Assembly (NCBI RefSeq): GCF_035958815.1
Contig: NZ_CP108383.1
Span: 6,696,001-6,760,000, forward strand
Source of the DNA: Nocardia sp. NBC_01327
GTDB lineage: Bacteria; Actinomycetota; Actinomycetes; Mycobacteriales; Mycobacteriaceae
Length of the DNA: 64,000 nucleotides
Reading direction: 5' to 3'
Positions 9,857 through 17,177 of this stretch are shown piece after piece. The stretch's first letter is position 1; each line of letters begins with the position of its first letter. A program made the position numbers and the translations under genes. Below the pieces are notes generated by a model that saw only the letters and a program-made list of their open reading frames with translations, was not told the DNA's origin and searched no databases.

Positions 9857-9989
9857 GGGTCGGCCTTCCCTCACAGTGGCGGATGTCCACCCGAAAGAAT
9901 GCCAATGAATCGTGCCGGCGGTGCGGTAGTTCGCTCAGCGCGTAGGTGCGCCGCCGCCCCGGCGGGCCACGCCCAGGCGCCGCCGCGGC

Positions 9990-10018
9990 TTGACAACCGG
10001 TCCGTACCGGTCCAGTAT
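9990..10018 (+). promoter_or_regulatory. Sigma-70-like promoter of the M-box transcript
   Basis: TTGACA at 9990-9995 and CAGTAT at 10013-10018 are separated by 17 bases. The predicted start (about 10025) lies a few bases before the first paired bases of the riboswitch, as expected. The spacer carries two ACCGGT copies 4 bases apart, which could be an operator. Confidence 0.55.
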
Positions 10019-10028
10019 TGCCAGGTCA

Positions 10029-10193
10029 GCACCTCGCTAGGCGAGGCTCCTGTTCGAACACAGGCCACTGATCCGACGACGTCGAGAGACGCCCAGGGTT
10101 AGGACAGATCATCCCGGATTAAGGGTCGATCCAAAGTGGCTTCCCCGCTCGGGGATACGTCGTTCAGTGCCGAAGCTCTGACGAGAGGGGTGC
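10029..10193 (+). promoter_or_regulatory. M-box (ykoK) Mg2+-sensing riboswitch
   Basis: The element contains the conserved M-box blocks in order: GCTAGGCGAGGCTCCTGT (compare GUUAGGUGAGGCUCCUGU in the Bacillus subtilis mgtE leader) at 10035-10052, the CGTCGAGAGACGCC hairpin at 10079-10092, and CAGTGCCGAAGCTCT at 10165-10179 (compare CAGUGCUAAAGCUCU). GCACC at 10029-10033 pairs with GGTGC at 10189-10193 to close the outer stem. Downstream, AGGGG/CCCCT and GGCC/GGCC (about 10186-10229) can form an alternative hairpin that competes with this stem, and a run of six T lies at 10248-10253, so control by termination is plausible. Known actinobacterial examples precede Mg-related genes and Rv1535, a small protein of unknown function. 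Confidence 0.9.
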
Positions 10194-10299
10194 CGGCCGA
10201 GCCGTTCAGACTCTGGCCTACTCCCCTGCACGAATGCGGTTGACCCGTTTTTTCCAGGCGCCCCCGTGCGCCCCAGCGGCAAGGAGGTGAAGGGACGAC

Positions 10300-10383
10300 A
10301 TGAAGTCCGGCGATAGTCCGTATCCGAGTCCGGCGTACCACCGCTCGTTCCCAGCCTGCCGCGAAATAGCTTGCGGCGGCTGA
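10300..10383 (+). CDS. 27-residue leader peptide downstream of the M-box
   Basis: ATG at 10300 follows AAGGAGGTGA, a full-length match to the 16S anti-Shine-Dalgarno, after a 9-base spacer: the best ribosome site seen in this window. The peptide (starting MKSGDSPYPSPAYHR, Pro/Ser/Tyr-rich, with Cys20 and Cys25) ends 20 bases before the next ATG. No known family. It may be a translated leader that couples Mg2+ sensing to the 58-residue gene, or a small protein in its own right. Confidence 0.5.
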   Translation: MKSGDSPYPSPAYHRSFPACREIACGG

Positions 10384-10403
10384 CTTTCCGTAAGGAGAAA
10401 GTC

Positions 10404-10580
10404 ATGACCTTCACCGTATCCCCGCGTCAGCTCACCGTGCTCTCCATACTGGGCGACTCGGCCCGGCGCATGAAGGCCCGGCACACCCTGACCGCTGCCG
10501 AGCGCCACAACATGCGGGCGTCCTTCCACCGCACGGCAATCTTCACCGCCTCCATGGGTGGGCCCACCTACTACCGGTGA
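10404..10580 (+). CDS. 58-residue basic protein under M-box control, unknown function
   Basis: ATG at 10404 has AAGGAGAAA 4-5 bases upstream. The protein is basic, has no membrane segment or signal peptide, and ends SMGGPTYYR; the middle is an amphipathic stretch (RRMKARHTLTAAERHNMRAS). I do not recognise a family. The only gene after the riboswitch and leader ORF on this strand, it converges on the DUF1501 gene with 10 bases between stops. By position it is the regulated product of the Mg2+ riboswitch; a role in magnesium homeostasis is an inference. The protein is about the size of other small products behind actinobacterial M-boxes. Confidence 0.65.
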   Translation: MTFTVSPRQLTVLSILGDSARRMKARHTLTAAERHNMRASFHRTAIFTASMGGPTYYR

Positions 10581-10590
10581 CCAGGGCTTT

Positions 10591-11781
10591 TCACGCCATC
10601 AGTCCGATATCGCGGCGGCCCTGGCCGACGGCCGGACCGGGGTCCGTCGCGACCACCTTGTGCAATAGCTCGTGGTAGACGTCGCGGAAATCGACGGTGG
10701 ACTTCAGATCGCCATTGTCGAGGTCGGTGAGACTGGGTTCGTCGCCATAGAATCCGCCCCGGATCGGGGCGCCGGCGACGAATACCGGTCCCGCGGTGCC
10801 ATGGTCGGTGCCCTGCGAGGCATTGGCGGCGACGCGGCGTCCGAATTCGCTGTAGGCCAGCAGAACTACGTCACGACCACGCGGATGGGTTGCCATATCC
10901 GCGAGGAAACCGGAGACCGCCGTATCCAACCGGCCCAGTAATTGCTCCTGGGTGCGGCGTTCGTCGGCGTGGGTGTCGAAGCCGCCCAGGCTGACCGAGT
11001 AGACCTGGGTCGGGACACCGGCTTTGATGCAGGTGCCGACCAGATCGAGTTGGGCCTGCAGCGGATTGTCCGGTGATTTCGCGGGTGGCTCGACCTTCGA
11101 GAATGCCTGCAGCACAGCCTCGTCCGCACCGTAGCCGGCGCACACCAGCGCCTGCGCCGCACTGTCGTGCGGATCCACCGTCGCCAGCCCGCTCAGCGCT
11201 GCCGTCATATCGGCCGACAGCGGCGCGGAGGCCGGATCCAGCGCCGCGGCAGTGTATTTCGCGCCGATCGCCAGCTGCGGCAAGACCGGCCCGATACTGA
11301 CCGCACGAATGGGATCACCGCCGGTGGCATCGAGCCAGCGGCCGATCCAGCCGGAGTTGACCGGCTCGTCCGGTGCGGCGGTCTGCCAGATATCCATCGA
11401 CCGGAAGTGGCTGTGATCGGGTCGCGGATAGCCGACACCACGCACAATGGCCAGGTTGCGCTGCTGCCACAGCTGCGCGAAACCCTTCATGGCGGGATTG
11501 AGCCCGAGCTGCTCATCGAGCCTGAGCACCTCCTCCGGCTGATAGGACAGCTCCGGGCGAGCGGCATGATATGCGTTGTCCGCGTATGGGATTACCGTAT
11601 TGATGCCGTCGTTTCCGCCATAGAGGGTGAGCAGCACCAGTACGCCCGAGCCCGCCGCCAGCGGTGTGGTGGCCGCACGATGGTGCAGTTCGTCCCAGGT
11701 CACACCGGCCGCGCCCAGGACGCCGAGAGCGCCGAGCACACTGCTGCCGACGAGGAAGTTCCGGCGGTTGAATTCCGGCAT
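10591..11781 (-). CDS. DUF1501 domain-containing protein with Tat signal
   Basis: 396 residues beginning MPEFNRRNFLVG: the twin-arginine motif RRNFL, followed by a hydrophobic Ala/Gly-Leu segment, predicts Tat export. The rest is the DUF1501 fold, related to sulfatase/alkaline-phosphatase-like enzymes: LYGGNDGINTVIPY near 55, PRPDHSHFRSMDIWQTA near 125, SEFGRRVAANASQGTDHGT near 315. Family function is not established. It lies 18 bases downstream of the DUF1800 gene on the same strand; the two families are co-located across many bacteria, so they probably act together at the cell surface. Confidence 0.88.
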   Translation of the reverse strand: MPEFNRRNFLVGSSVLGALGVLGAAGVTWDELHHRAATTPLAAGSGVLVLLTLYGGNDGINTVIPYADNAYHAARPELSYQPEEVLRLDEQLGLNPAMKGFAQLWQQRNLAIVRGVGYPRPDHSHFRSMDIWQTAAPDEPVNSGWIGRWLDATGGDPIRAVSIGPVLPQLAIGAKYTAAALDPASAPLSADMTAALSGLATVDPHDSAAQALVCAGYGADEAVLQAFSKVEPPAKSPDNPLQAQLDLVGTCIKAGVPTQVYSVSLGGFDTHADERRTQEQLLGRLDTAVSGFLADMATHPRGRDVVLLAYSEFGRRVAANASQGTDHGTAGPVFVAGAPIRGGFYGDEPSLTDLDNGDLKSTVDFRDVYHELLHKVVATDPGPAVGQGRRDIGLMA

Positions 11782-11799
11782 GGGGCAATGCCTTTCCGC

Positions 11800-13110
11800 T
11801 CAAGTGGTCAGGTATTCGGGAGTGTTCAGGGCAACGGCGGTCAGCCGGATCGGGTCACCGTGCACCGAGGCCAGGACCGCGGCGCTGCGGTCGGACCAGT
11901 GCCCGATGCCGAGCCGATGGCCGACGGCATCGATGCGGTCGGCGGCGCCGATCGCGGAAAGCCAGCCCAGGTCGGCTTTTCGCGCCAGCACGGTGGCTGC
12001 GCGCAGCCGGGTCTGCGCGGCCGCGGTCGACAGCCACGCCTGACCACTGGACCAGCCGCCCACCGAGGGCGGATAGAAGGGCAGCTGCCCGAGTGTGCGC
12101 AGCACGTTCACCTGCGTCTGCACCTGGGCATCGGTGCCCACGGGCACCGCGAGGGCCCGCACCGCGCCGACCAGCCATTCCACCGGCCCCTGCACGACAG
12201 TGCCGGTGCCACTGAGGAATTCGGCATCGGTGAGTACGGCGACCACCAGCCGGGTGATATTGCGGTCGGGTCCATAGGCCGCCGTCAGCCGATCGAGCGC
12301 GGCCGCCGAGGGGGGTGCGTCGGCGGCCAGCTGCTGCCACATTCGACCCGCCACGAACCGCGCGGACTCGGGACGCGCGAGTACCGCGGCACAGAATTCC
12401 CCGGCGCCGAGCGAACCCGTCACGCCCAGCACAGTTTTCGATCCGGCGTCGTGACGCTTCGGATCGAGCCGAGTGGAACCGTCCGCGGCAATCGTCCAGC
12501 CGGTCAGGGCGCGGGCGCCCTCGCGGACATCGGTCTCGCTGTACCCATTGCCGTGCCCGAGGGCGAACAGCTCCATGAATTCCCGGGACAGGTTCTCATT
12601 GGGCGCTTTCGCGGTATTGGCGGTGCCGTCGAGCCAGCGCAGCATGGCCGGATCGGTGAGCATGGCGTACGCCAGTGTGCCGAAATCGCCTGCGCCGAGC
12701 CGGCGTAACGTCTCGTTCTGCACCGCCATCTCGGTGGCACTGCGCACCTTGCTCGCGGAGGTCGCGAAGTGGTTGTGCCACAACAGCGTCAGCTTCTCCG
12801 GCAGCGGCCGCTGCGCGGTGGCCATGCGGCGCACCCACCAGCCGGTCAGGGTCTGCAGCTCGGCGGTGAGTGCGCTCTGATACTGCTTGCGGACATCGGT
12901 GGCGGCATCCCGGCCCGGTCGCACCGGTTCGGTGAAGACGGGCAGCGGCGTCTGCACCGCACCGGGATCGGCGGACCCGTCCAGCTGAGCGCGGAGATAG
13001 TCGGCGACAGGCAGCGTCTGCGCGGCGTCGATCTCCGATCCCGTCGCGCCGAATCCCGCGCGCCGCAGCACTCGGGCGCATTGCATCCATTGCACCGATT
13101 GCGACCCCAT
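11800..13110 (-). CDS. DUF1800 domain-containing protein
   Basis: 436 residues. The N-terminal RRAGFG, the LLWHNHFATS motif near residue 110, the PNENLSREFMELFALGHGN motif near 165 and the GWSSGQAW motif near 330 are the DUF1800 hallmarks; the acidic and His residues suggest metal binding. No clear signal peptide is visible, so it may be exported with its Tat-bearing DUF1501 partner, whose gene follows at 18 bases. The biochemical function of the pair is unknown. Upstream lies the stop of nmtR, 74 bases away on the same strand, so the pair could be read through from nmtR. Confidence 0.87.
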   Translation of the reverse strand: MGSQSVQWMQCARVLRRAGFGATGSEIDAAQTLPVADYLRAQLDGSADPGAVQTPLPVFTEPVRPGRDAATDVRKQYQSALTAELQTLTGWWVRRMATAQRPLPEKLTLLWHNHFATSASKVRSATEMAVQNETLRRLGAGDFGTLAYAMLTDPAMLRWLDGTANTAKAPNENLSREFMELFALGHGNGYSETDVREGARALTGWTIAADGSTRLDPKRHDAGSKTVLGVTGSLGAGEFCAAVLARPESARFVAGRMWQQLAADAPPSAAALDRLTAAYGPDRNITRLVVAVLTDAEFLSGTGTVVQGPVEWLVGAVRALAVPVGTDAQVQTQVNVLRTLGQLPFYPPSVGGWSSGQAWLSTAAAQTRLRAATVLARKADLGWLSAIGAADRIDAVGHRLGIGHWSDRSAAVLASVHGDPIRLTAVALNTPEYLTT

Positions 13111-13184
13111 GCGCCGAGTATCGGCCTGCGATCGGGCGTGTGCGTCTGCGCCGGCGGGAACCTTCAGCCGATCCTCAGACTGAC

Positions 13185-13547
13185 CTAGCCCGCGGCCTCG
13201 GGCCGCTCGGTGAGACCGAGCCGCAGATGCTCGCTGTGGTAGACCGCCTCATCCAGGAGCTGTGCGACGTGATTGTCGTACAGGCTGTAGACGATGCTGC
13301 GGCCCGCGCGAGTACCGATGACCAGACCCAGATTCCGGAGCAATCGCAATTGATGCGAGACGGCCGACTGTTCCATGCCCACGGACTCGGCCAGTTCGGA
13401 GACCGGCCGCGGACCCTGCCGCAGCTCGGTCAGGATGAGCAGTCGGCTCGGGGTGGCCAGCGCCTGCAACGTAGTCGCCACGTGCGCAGCCGATTCCGCG
13501 TCGAGGCGCGCCACCGGCCGATCGCGGCCCTCTACCCCGTGTCCCAT
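13185..13547 (-). CDS. nmtR: NmtR-type ArsR/SmtB metal sensor (Ni/Co)
   Basis: 120 residues from ATG at 13547. The N-terminus MGHGVEGR and the C-terminal helix YDNHVAQLLDEAVYHSEHL reproduce the Mycobacterium tuberculosis NmtR metal site, with D91, H93, H104 and H107 at the same numbers plus the Gly2/His3 N-terminus. The mycobacterial tail residues H109 and H116 are absent (Arg and a non-His residue here), so affinity or selectivity may differ. The winged helix is residues 20-90 (VGMEQSAVSHQLRLLRNLGLV). It is divergent from ctpJ around a perfect operator; the known mechanism is derepression of the exporter when Ni or Co binds. Confidence 0.93.
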   Translation of the reverse strand: MGHGVEGRDRPVARLDAESAAHVATTLQALATPSRLLILTELRQGPRPVSELAESVGMEQSAVSHQLRLLRNLGLVIGTRAGRSIVYSLYDNHVAQLLDEAVYHSEHLRLGLTERPEAAG

Positions 13548-13574
13548 GAACGTGCAGTCTATCTCACAGGCACT

Positions 13575-13592
13575 TATGAAGACCTCTTCATA
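13575..13592. promoter_or_regulatory. NmtR operator between nmtR and ctpJ
   Basis: TATGAAGA-cc-TCTTCATA is a perfect 8-base inverted repeat with a 2-base centre, 28 bases from the nmtR start and 48 bases from the ctpJ start. The size and TGAA/TTCA half-sites match ArsR/SmtB operators. It can control both genes. Confidence 0.75.
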
Positions 13593-13639
13593 TGATCTGT
13601 TATTCTCGGGTGGCTTTCTCGCCCCCTGGAGGTCTTCCC

Positions 13640-15607
13640 GTGGTCTCGTCCACAGCCACGCCCACCCGCCGCGCCGCCGCACCACCGGTCGCGCCGGTGC
13701 GGCGCACACGACTGTTCGCACTGCCCGAAATGCGTTGGGCGGCAGCGGCATTGGCGCTCTTCATCCTCGCGCTCGCCGCACAGCAGCTGGGCGGGCCGAC
13801 GTGGCTGGCTTGGGCGCTGTACCTGGCCTGCTACGTCACCGGCGGCTGGGAGCCCGGGCTGGCGGGGCTTCGAGCGCTGCGCGAGAGGACCCTGGACGTC
13901 GATGTGCTGATGGTCGTCGCCGCCCTGGGAGCGGCGGCGATCGGGCAGGTGCTGGACGGCGGACTGCTCATCGTCATCTTCGCCACCTCCGGCGCGCTGG
14001 AGGCCCTGGCCACCGCCCGCACCGAGGACTCCGTGCGCGGACTACTGGACCTCGCCCCCGATACCGCGACCCGGCTCACCGCCGACGGCGCCGAGCAGCC
14101 CGTGCGGGCGATCGATCTCGCGGTCGGTGAGGTGATCCTGATCCGTCCCGGTGACCGCATTGCCGCGGACGGCAGGGTGGTCGGCGGGGCGAGTGAGGTG
14201 GATCAGGCCACCATCACCGGCGAACCGCTGCCGATGGACAAGACCGCCGGTGACGAGGTGTTCGCCGGAACCCTCAACGGCACCGGCGCGCTGCGGGTGC
14301 GGGTGGATCGGCGCGCCGCGGATTCGGTGGTGGCGCGGATTGCCGGACTCGTCGAGGAGGCCGGTCGCACGAAGGCCGCGACACAGCTGTTCATCGAGAA
14401 GGTCGAGCAGCGCTACTCCCTCGGCATGGTCGCCGCCACGCTCGCGGTATTCGTGGTTCCGCTGCTGTTCGGGGATGCGTTGCGAACCGCACTGCTGCGC
14501 GCGATGACGTTCATGATCGTGGCCTCGCCGTGCGCGGTCGTTCTCGCCACGATGCCGCCGCTGCTGGCGGCGATCGCCACCGCGGGGCGGCACGGGGTGC
14601 TCGTGAAATCGGCGGTGGTGATGGAACAGCTCGGCGCGACGACCCGAGTCGCCTTCGACAAGACCGGCACGCTGACCCGGGGCACGCCCGAACTGGCCGA
14701 TATCCGCACGCTGCCCGGTAGCCCGTTCACCGATGAGCAGATCCTGCGGTTGGCCGCAGGCGCCGAGCATTCGAGCGAGCACCCGCTGGCCGCAGCGGTG
14801 GTCCGAGCGGCCCGGACGCACGGATTGGCACTGCCGACTGCCGAGGAATTCGCCGCGCTGCCCGGCCGAGGAATCTCCGCGCTGGTCGACGGTCATTTCG
14901 TGCAGGTCGGCTCACCGGCCGCGCTACTGGATGCGACAGCACACTCCGCGAGGGCTGTTGCTGAGGACCTGCAGCAGAGCGGGCGGACCGCGGTGCTCGT
15001 GCTGTGTGATCGGAGACCTGTTGCCGTACTGGGCATTACCGACCAGATGCGGCCCGAGGCGGCCGCCACGGTTACCGCTCTGACCAAATTGACCGGTGCC
15101 GCACCGGTATTGCTCACCGGCGACAACCGTGCCGCTGCATGGCAATTGGCCGGACAGGCTGGTATCACCGATGTGCGCGCCGGATTGCTGCCCGAGGACA
15201 AAGTCGCCGCGGTGCTCGAGCTCGAGGCTCAGGGTGCGCACGTGACGATGGTCGGCGACGGCATCAACGACGCGCCCGCGCTGGCTGCCGCGCATACCGG
15301 AATCGCCATGGGCAGAGCAGGATCCGACCTCACCCTGCAGACCGCCGATGCCGTCGTGGTCCGTGACGACCTCAGCGCGATTCCCGCGGTCATCGCGCTG
15401 TCGCGGCGAGCGCACCGCGTCGTGGTCGCCAATCTTGTCATCGCCGCGACATTCATCGCCGTACTCGTGACGTGGGACCTCGTCGGGCACCTGCCCCTGC
15501 CGCTGGGTGTGGCGGGCCACGAGGGATCAACTGTCATCGTCGGACTCAACGGCCTACGCCTGCTGCGCAATTCAGCGTGGAACCGGACTGCCACCACGGC
15601 GCACTGA
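13640..15607 (+). CDS. ctpJ: P1B-4-type Co/Ni-exporting P-type ATPase
   Basis: 655 residues from GTG at 13640 (GGAGGT seven bases upstream); an earlier Met in frame lies inside the operator and has no ribosome site. It has no N-terminal metal-binding domain, as usual for P1B-4. Landmarks: TGEP at 193-196, the transmembrane metal motif SPC at 296-298 (instead of CPC), phosphorylated Asp340 in DKTGT, GDGINDAPAL near 535, and HEGST from His627 in the last membrane helix. SPC plus HEGS/T defines cobalt-type exporters. Paired with nmtR, as CtpJ (NmtA) is in M. tuberculosis. Confidence 0.93.
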   Translation: MVSSTATPTRRAAAPPVAPVRRTRLFALPEMRWAAAALALFILALAAQQLGGPTWLAWALYLACYVTGGWEPGLAGLRALRERTLDVDVLMVVAALGAAAIGQVLDGGLLIVIFATSGALEALATARTEDSVRGLLDLAPDTATRLTADGAEQPVRAIDLAVGEVILIRPGDRIAADGRVVGGASEVDQATITGEPLPMDKTAGDEVFAGTLNGTGALRVRVDRRAADSVVARIAGLVEEAGRTKAATQLFIEKVEQRYSLGMVAATLAVFVVPLLFGDALRTALLRAMTFMIVASPCAVVLATMPPLLAAIATAGRHGVLVKSAVVMEQLGATTRVAFDKTGTLTRGTPELADIRTLPGSPFTDEQILRLAAGAEHSSEHPLAAAVVRAARTHGLALPTAEEFAALPGRGISALVDGHFVQVGSPAALLDATAHSARAVAEDLQQSGRTAVLVLCDRRPVAVLGITDQMRPEAAATVTALTKLTGAAPVLLTGDNRAAAWQLAGQAGITDVRAGLLPEDKVAAVLELEAQGAHVTMVGDGINDAPALAAAHTGIAMGRAGSDLTLQTADAVVVRDDLSAIPAVIALSRRAHRVVVANLVIAATFIAVLVTWDLVGHLPLPLGVAGHEGSTVIVGLNGLRLLRNSAWNRTATTAH

Positions 15608-15663
15608 CGCTGCGGCGCCCAGCGTGAGCGGCCGGAAGCCGGAGCGCGGCAAGAGAGATCACC

Positions 15664-15729
15664 GAGCCATACCCGACTTCCGATCGAGCCATACCCGACT
15701 TCCGACCGAATCATTCCCGACTTCCGACC
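15664..15729 (+). repeat. Three tandem copies of a 22-bp unit
   Basis: The unit begins GAGCCATACCCGACTTCCGA. Copies lie at 15664-15685, 15686-15707 and 15708-15729; the first two differ at one base, the third at a few more. They sit between the stops of ctpJ and a convergent hydrolase, with no strong terminator hairpin visible. Confidence 0.9.
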
Positions 15730-15756
15730 GCGCAGGGCGGTCGCAGGTGCCCCCGA

Positions 15757-16560
15757 TCAGTGACCGGCGGCGGACTCCACTACTGCCGCGACCTCGAGGG
15801 GATGCGATACCAGCGAGGCGTGGGAGGCGTCGAGTTCGGAGGTGTGGGCGCTCATGCGGGAGGCCATGAAGCGCTGGGAGGCCGGCGGGATCACGTGGTC
15901 CTGTGCGGAGACGATGTACCAGCTCGGGGTGTTCGCCCAGGCGGGGGCCGCCGAGGGTTCGATATTCGCGGTGACGGCGAGGGAATGCTGGTGGGCGATC
16001 ATATCGGCCGCGGTCGCGGGGCTGACGTCCTGCGCGAAGACCGAATTGAACAGGTCGGGGGCGACGTAGCCGTCGAGATTGTGGCCGGCGATGCCGTGCG
16101 GGTCATCGACCACGCGCACCAGCAGTGCCGGTGGCAGCAGCTGACTGCCGGGGAATCGGAGGGGATCGAGGGCCTGGAGGGCGACCTCACCCTGGACGGG
16201 CGCGAAAGCGGCCACGTAGACCAGGGATTCGACCTTCGGGTCGTGGATCTGGGTGATGACCGTGCCGCCGTAGGAGTGACCGACCAGGACCACGGGGCCG
16301 GAGATGGTGTCGAGGGTGCGCTGCACCGCGGCCGCGTCGAAGGCCGGGCCGCGCAGCGGGTTGTCGGGGACCACTACCTGATAGCCGTCATCGCGCAATT
16401 TCGCGGCCACACCGTCCCAGCTGGTGGTGTCGGCGAAGGCGCCGTGCACGAGAACCACCGTCGGCAGCGGGTCGGCGTGCGCCGGAGCCGCGGCGACCGC
16501 GACACCGAGTGCCAGGGCCACCACCGCGAGGACACCGCGTGCTCTACTTCGGAATTGCAT
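15757..16560 (-). CDS. Secreted alpha/beta hydrolase
   Basis: 267 residues from ATG at 16560 (AGCAGG upstream; an in-frame TTG two codons earlier is less likely). A Sec signal peptide (basic RSRARG, then a Val/Ala-rich core) probably ends after AHA near residue 30. The hydrolase core has the oxyanion motif LVHGAFADTTSWD, the nucleophile GHSYGG and a late His near SHASLVSH. It resembles esterases of the 'alpha/beta fold hydrolase' group close to pyrethroid or salicylate esterases. Substrate unknown; acts outside the cytoplasm. A stand-alone gene, 128 bases downstream of marR on the same strand. Confidence 0.82.
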   Translation of the reverse strand: MQFRSRARGVLAVVALALGVAVAAAPAHADPLPTVVLVHGAFADTTSWDGVAAKLRDDGYQVVVPDNPLRGPAFDAAAVQRTLDTISGPVVLVGHSYGGTVITQIHDPKVESLVYVAAFAPVQGEVALQALDPLRFPGSQLLPPALLVRVVDDPHGIAGHNLDGYVAPDLFNSVFAQDVSPATAADMIAHQHSLAVTANIEPSAAPAWANTPSWYIVSAQDHVIPPASQRFMASRMSAHTSELDASHASLVSHPLEVAAVVESAAGH

Positions 16561-16688
16561 GGACAAACCTGCTTTCCGTTCTCGAGAATGTCGAGCCGAT
16601 ACAGCCTTGCACGAAGGCGGAGGCAGCGCAGCACCTCCCCGGCGTTGTCGATCATTCCGTGACCGAACCGGGAGAGGCCCGCGCCGCG

Positions 16689-17105
16689 TTATTCGGTTCG
16701 AATCCCCACCCGCAGTAGCAGATTCAGCAGTGTGATGTGTTCGGCCGCGGACAGATCGACGAAGGAATCGGCGAGGACCTCGTCGGCGACCCGGTTTCCG
16801 GCCGCCAGGACCTGAGCGCCGGTGGCGGTGAGGCGGTGTTCGATGGTGCGGCCGTGGCCGGCGGTGCGGTCGATGAGGCCGCGCGCCGCCAAGCGGTTGG
16901 CGAGAGTGCCGAAGGCCTGTTCGCTCTGGAAGGTCTCCTCCGCCAGCGCGCGTGCGCTGGATCCGGGCTCACGGGCTATGGCGCGCAAGGCATCCCACTG
17001 CGCCAGGGTCGCGCCGACGCCGGTGAGCGCGCGGTCCAGTGCGCGATGGTGGCGGTACTGGGCTTGTTTGACCGCCCGTCCCAGAGCTTGCAGGTCACTC
17101 GGCAT
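16689..17105 (-). CDS. MarR-family transcriptional regulator
   Basis: 138 residues from ATG at 17105; longer starts (ATG 17117, 17159) would run into the operator. The winged helix spans about residues 30-110 (ATLAQWDALRAIAREPGSSARALAEET, then SEQAFGTLANRLAARGLIDR and the wing GRTIEHRLT). It is divergent from an alpha/beta hydrolase with a long inverted repeat in between, the standard layout for a MarR repressor controlling its neighbour. The ligand is unknown. Confidence 0.88.
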   Translation of the reverse strand: MPSDLQALGRAVKQAQYRHHRALDRALTGVGATLAQWDALRAIAREPGSSARALAEETFQSEQAFGTLANRLAARGLIDRTAGHGRTIEHRLTATGAQVLAAGNRVADEVLADSFVDLSAAEHITLLNLLLRVGIRTE

Positions 17106-17124
17106 GGACAGAACCATAGCAGTA

Positions 17125-17158
17125 TGACTAAGCTTGTTTATATCAACATGTTTAGTCA
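17125..17158. promoter_or_regulatory. MarR operator (inverted repeat)
   Basis: TGACTAA at 17125-17131 and TTAGTCA at 17152-17158 form a perfect 7-base inverted repeat; inside, TTGTT...AACAT adds partial symmetry. It lies in the 72-base gap between marR and the divergent hydrolase, in an AT-rich patch that must carry both promoters. Confidence 0.65.
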
Positions 17159-17177
17159 TCGATCGAAGGCGCTACCC

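Noticed and set aside
10063-10069. GCCACTG as part of a cobalamin riboswitch
   Set aside because: No other B12-element blocks are present, and the surrounding sequence fits the M-box in several conserved blocks.
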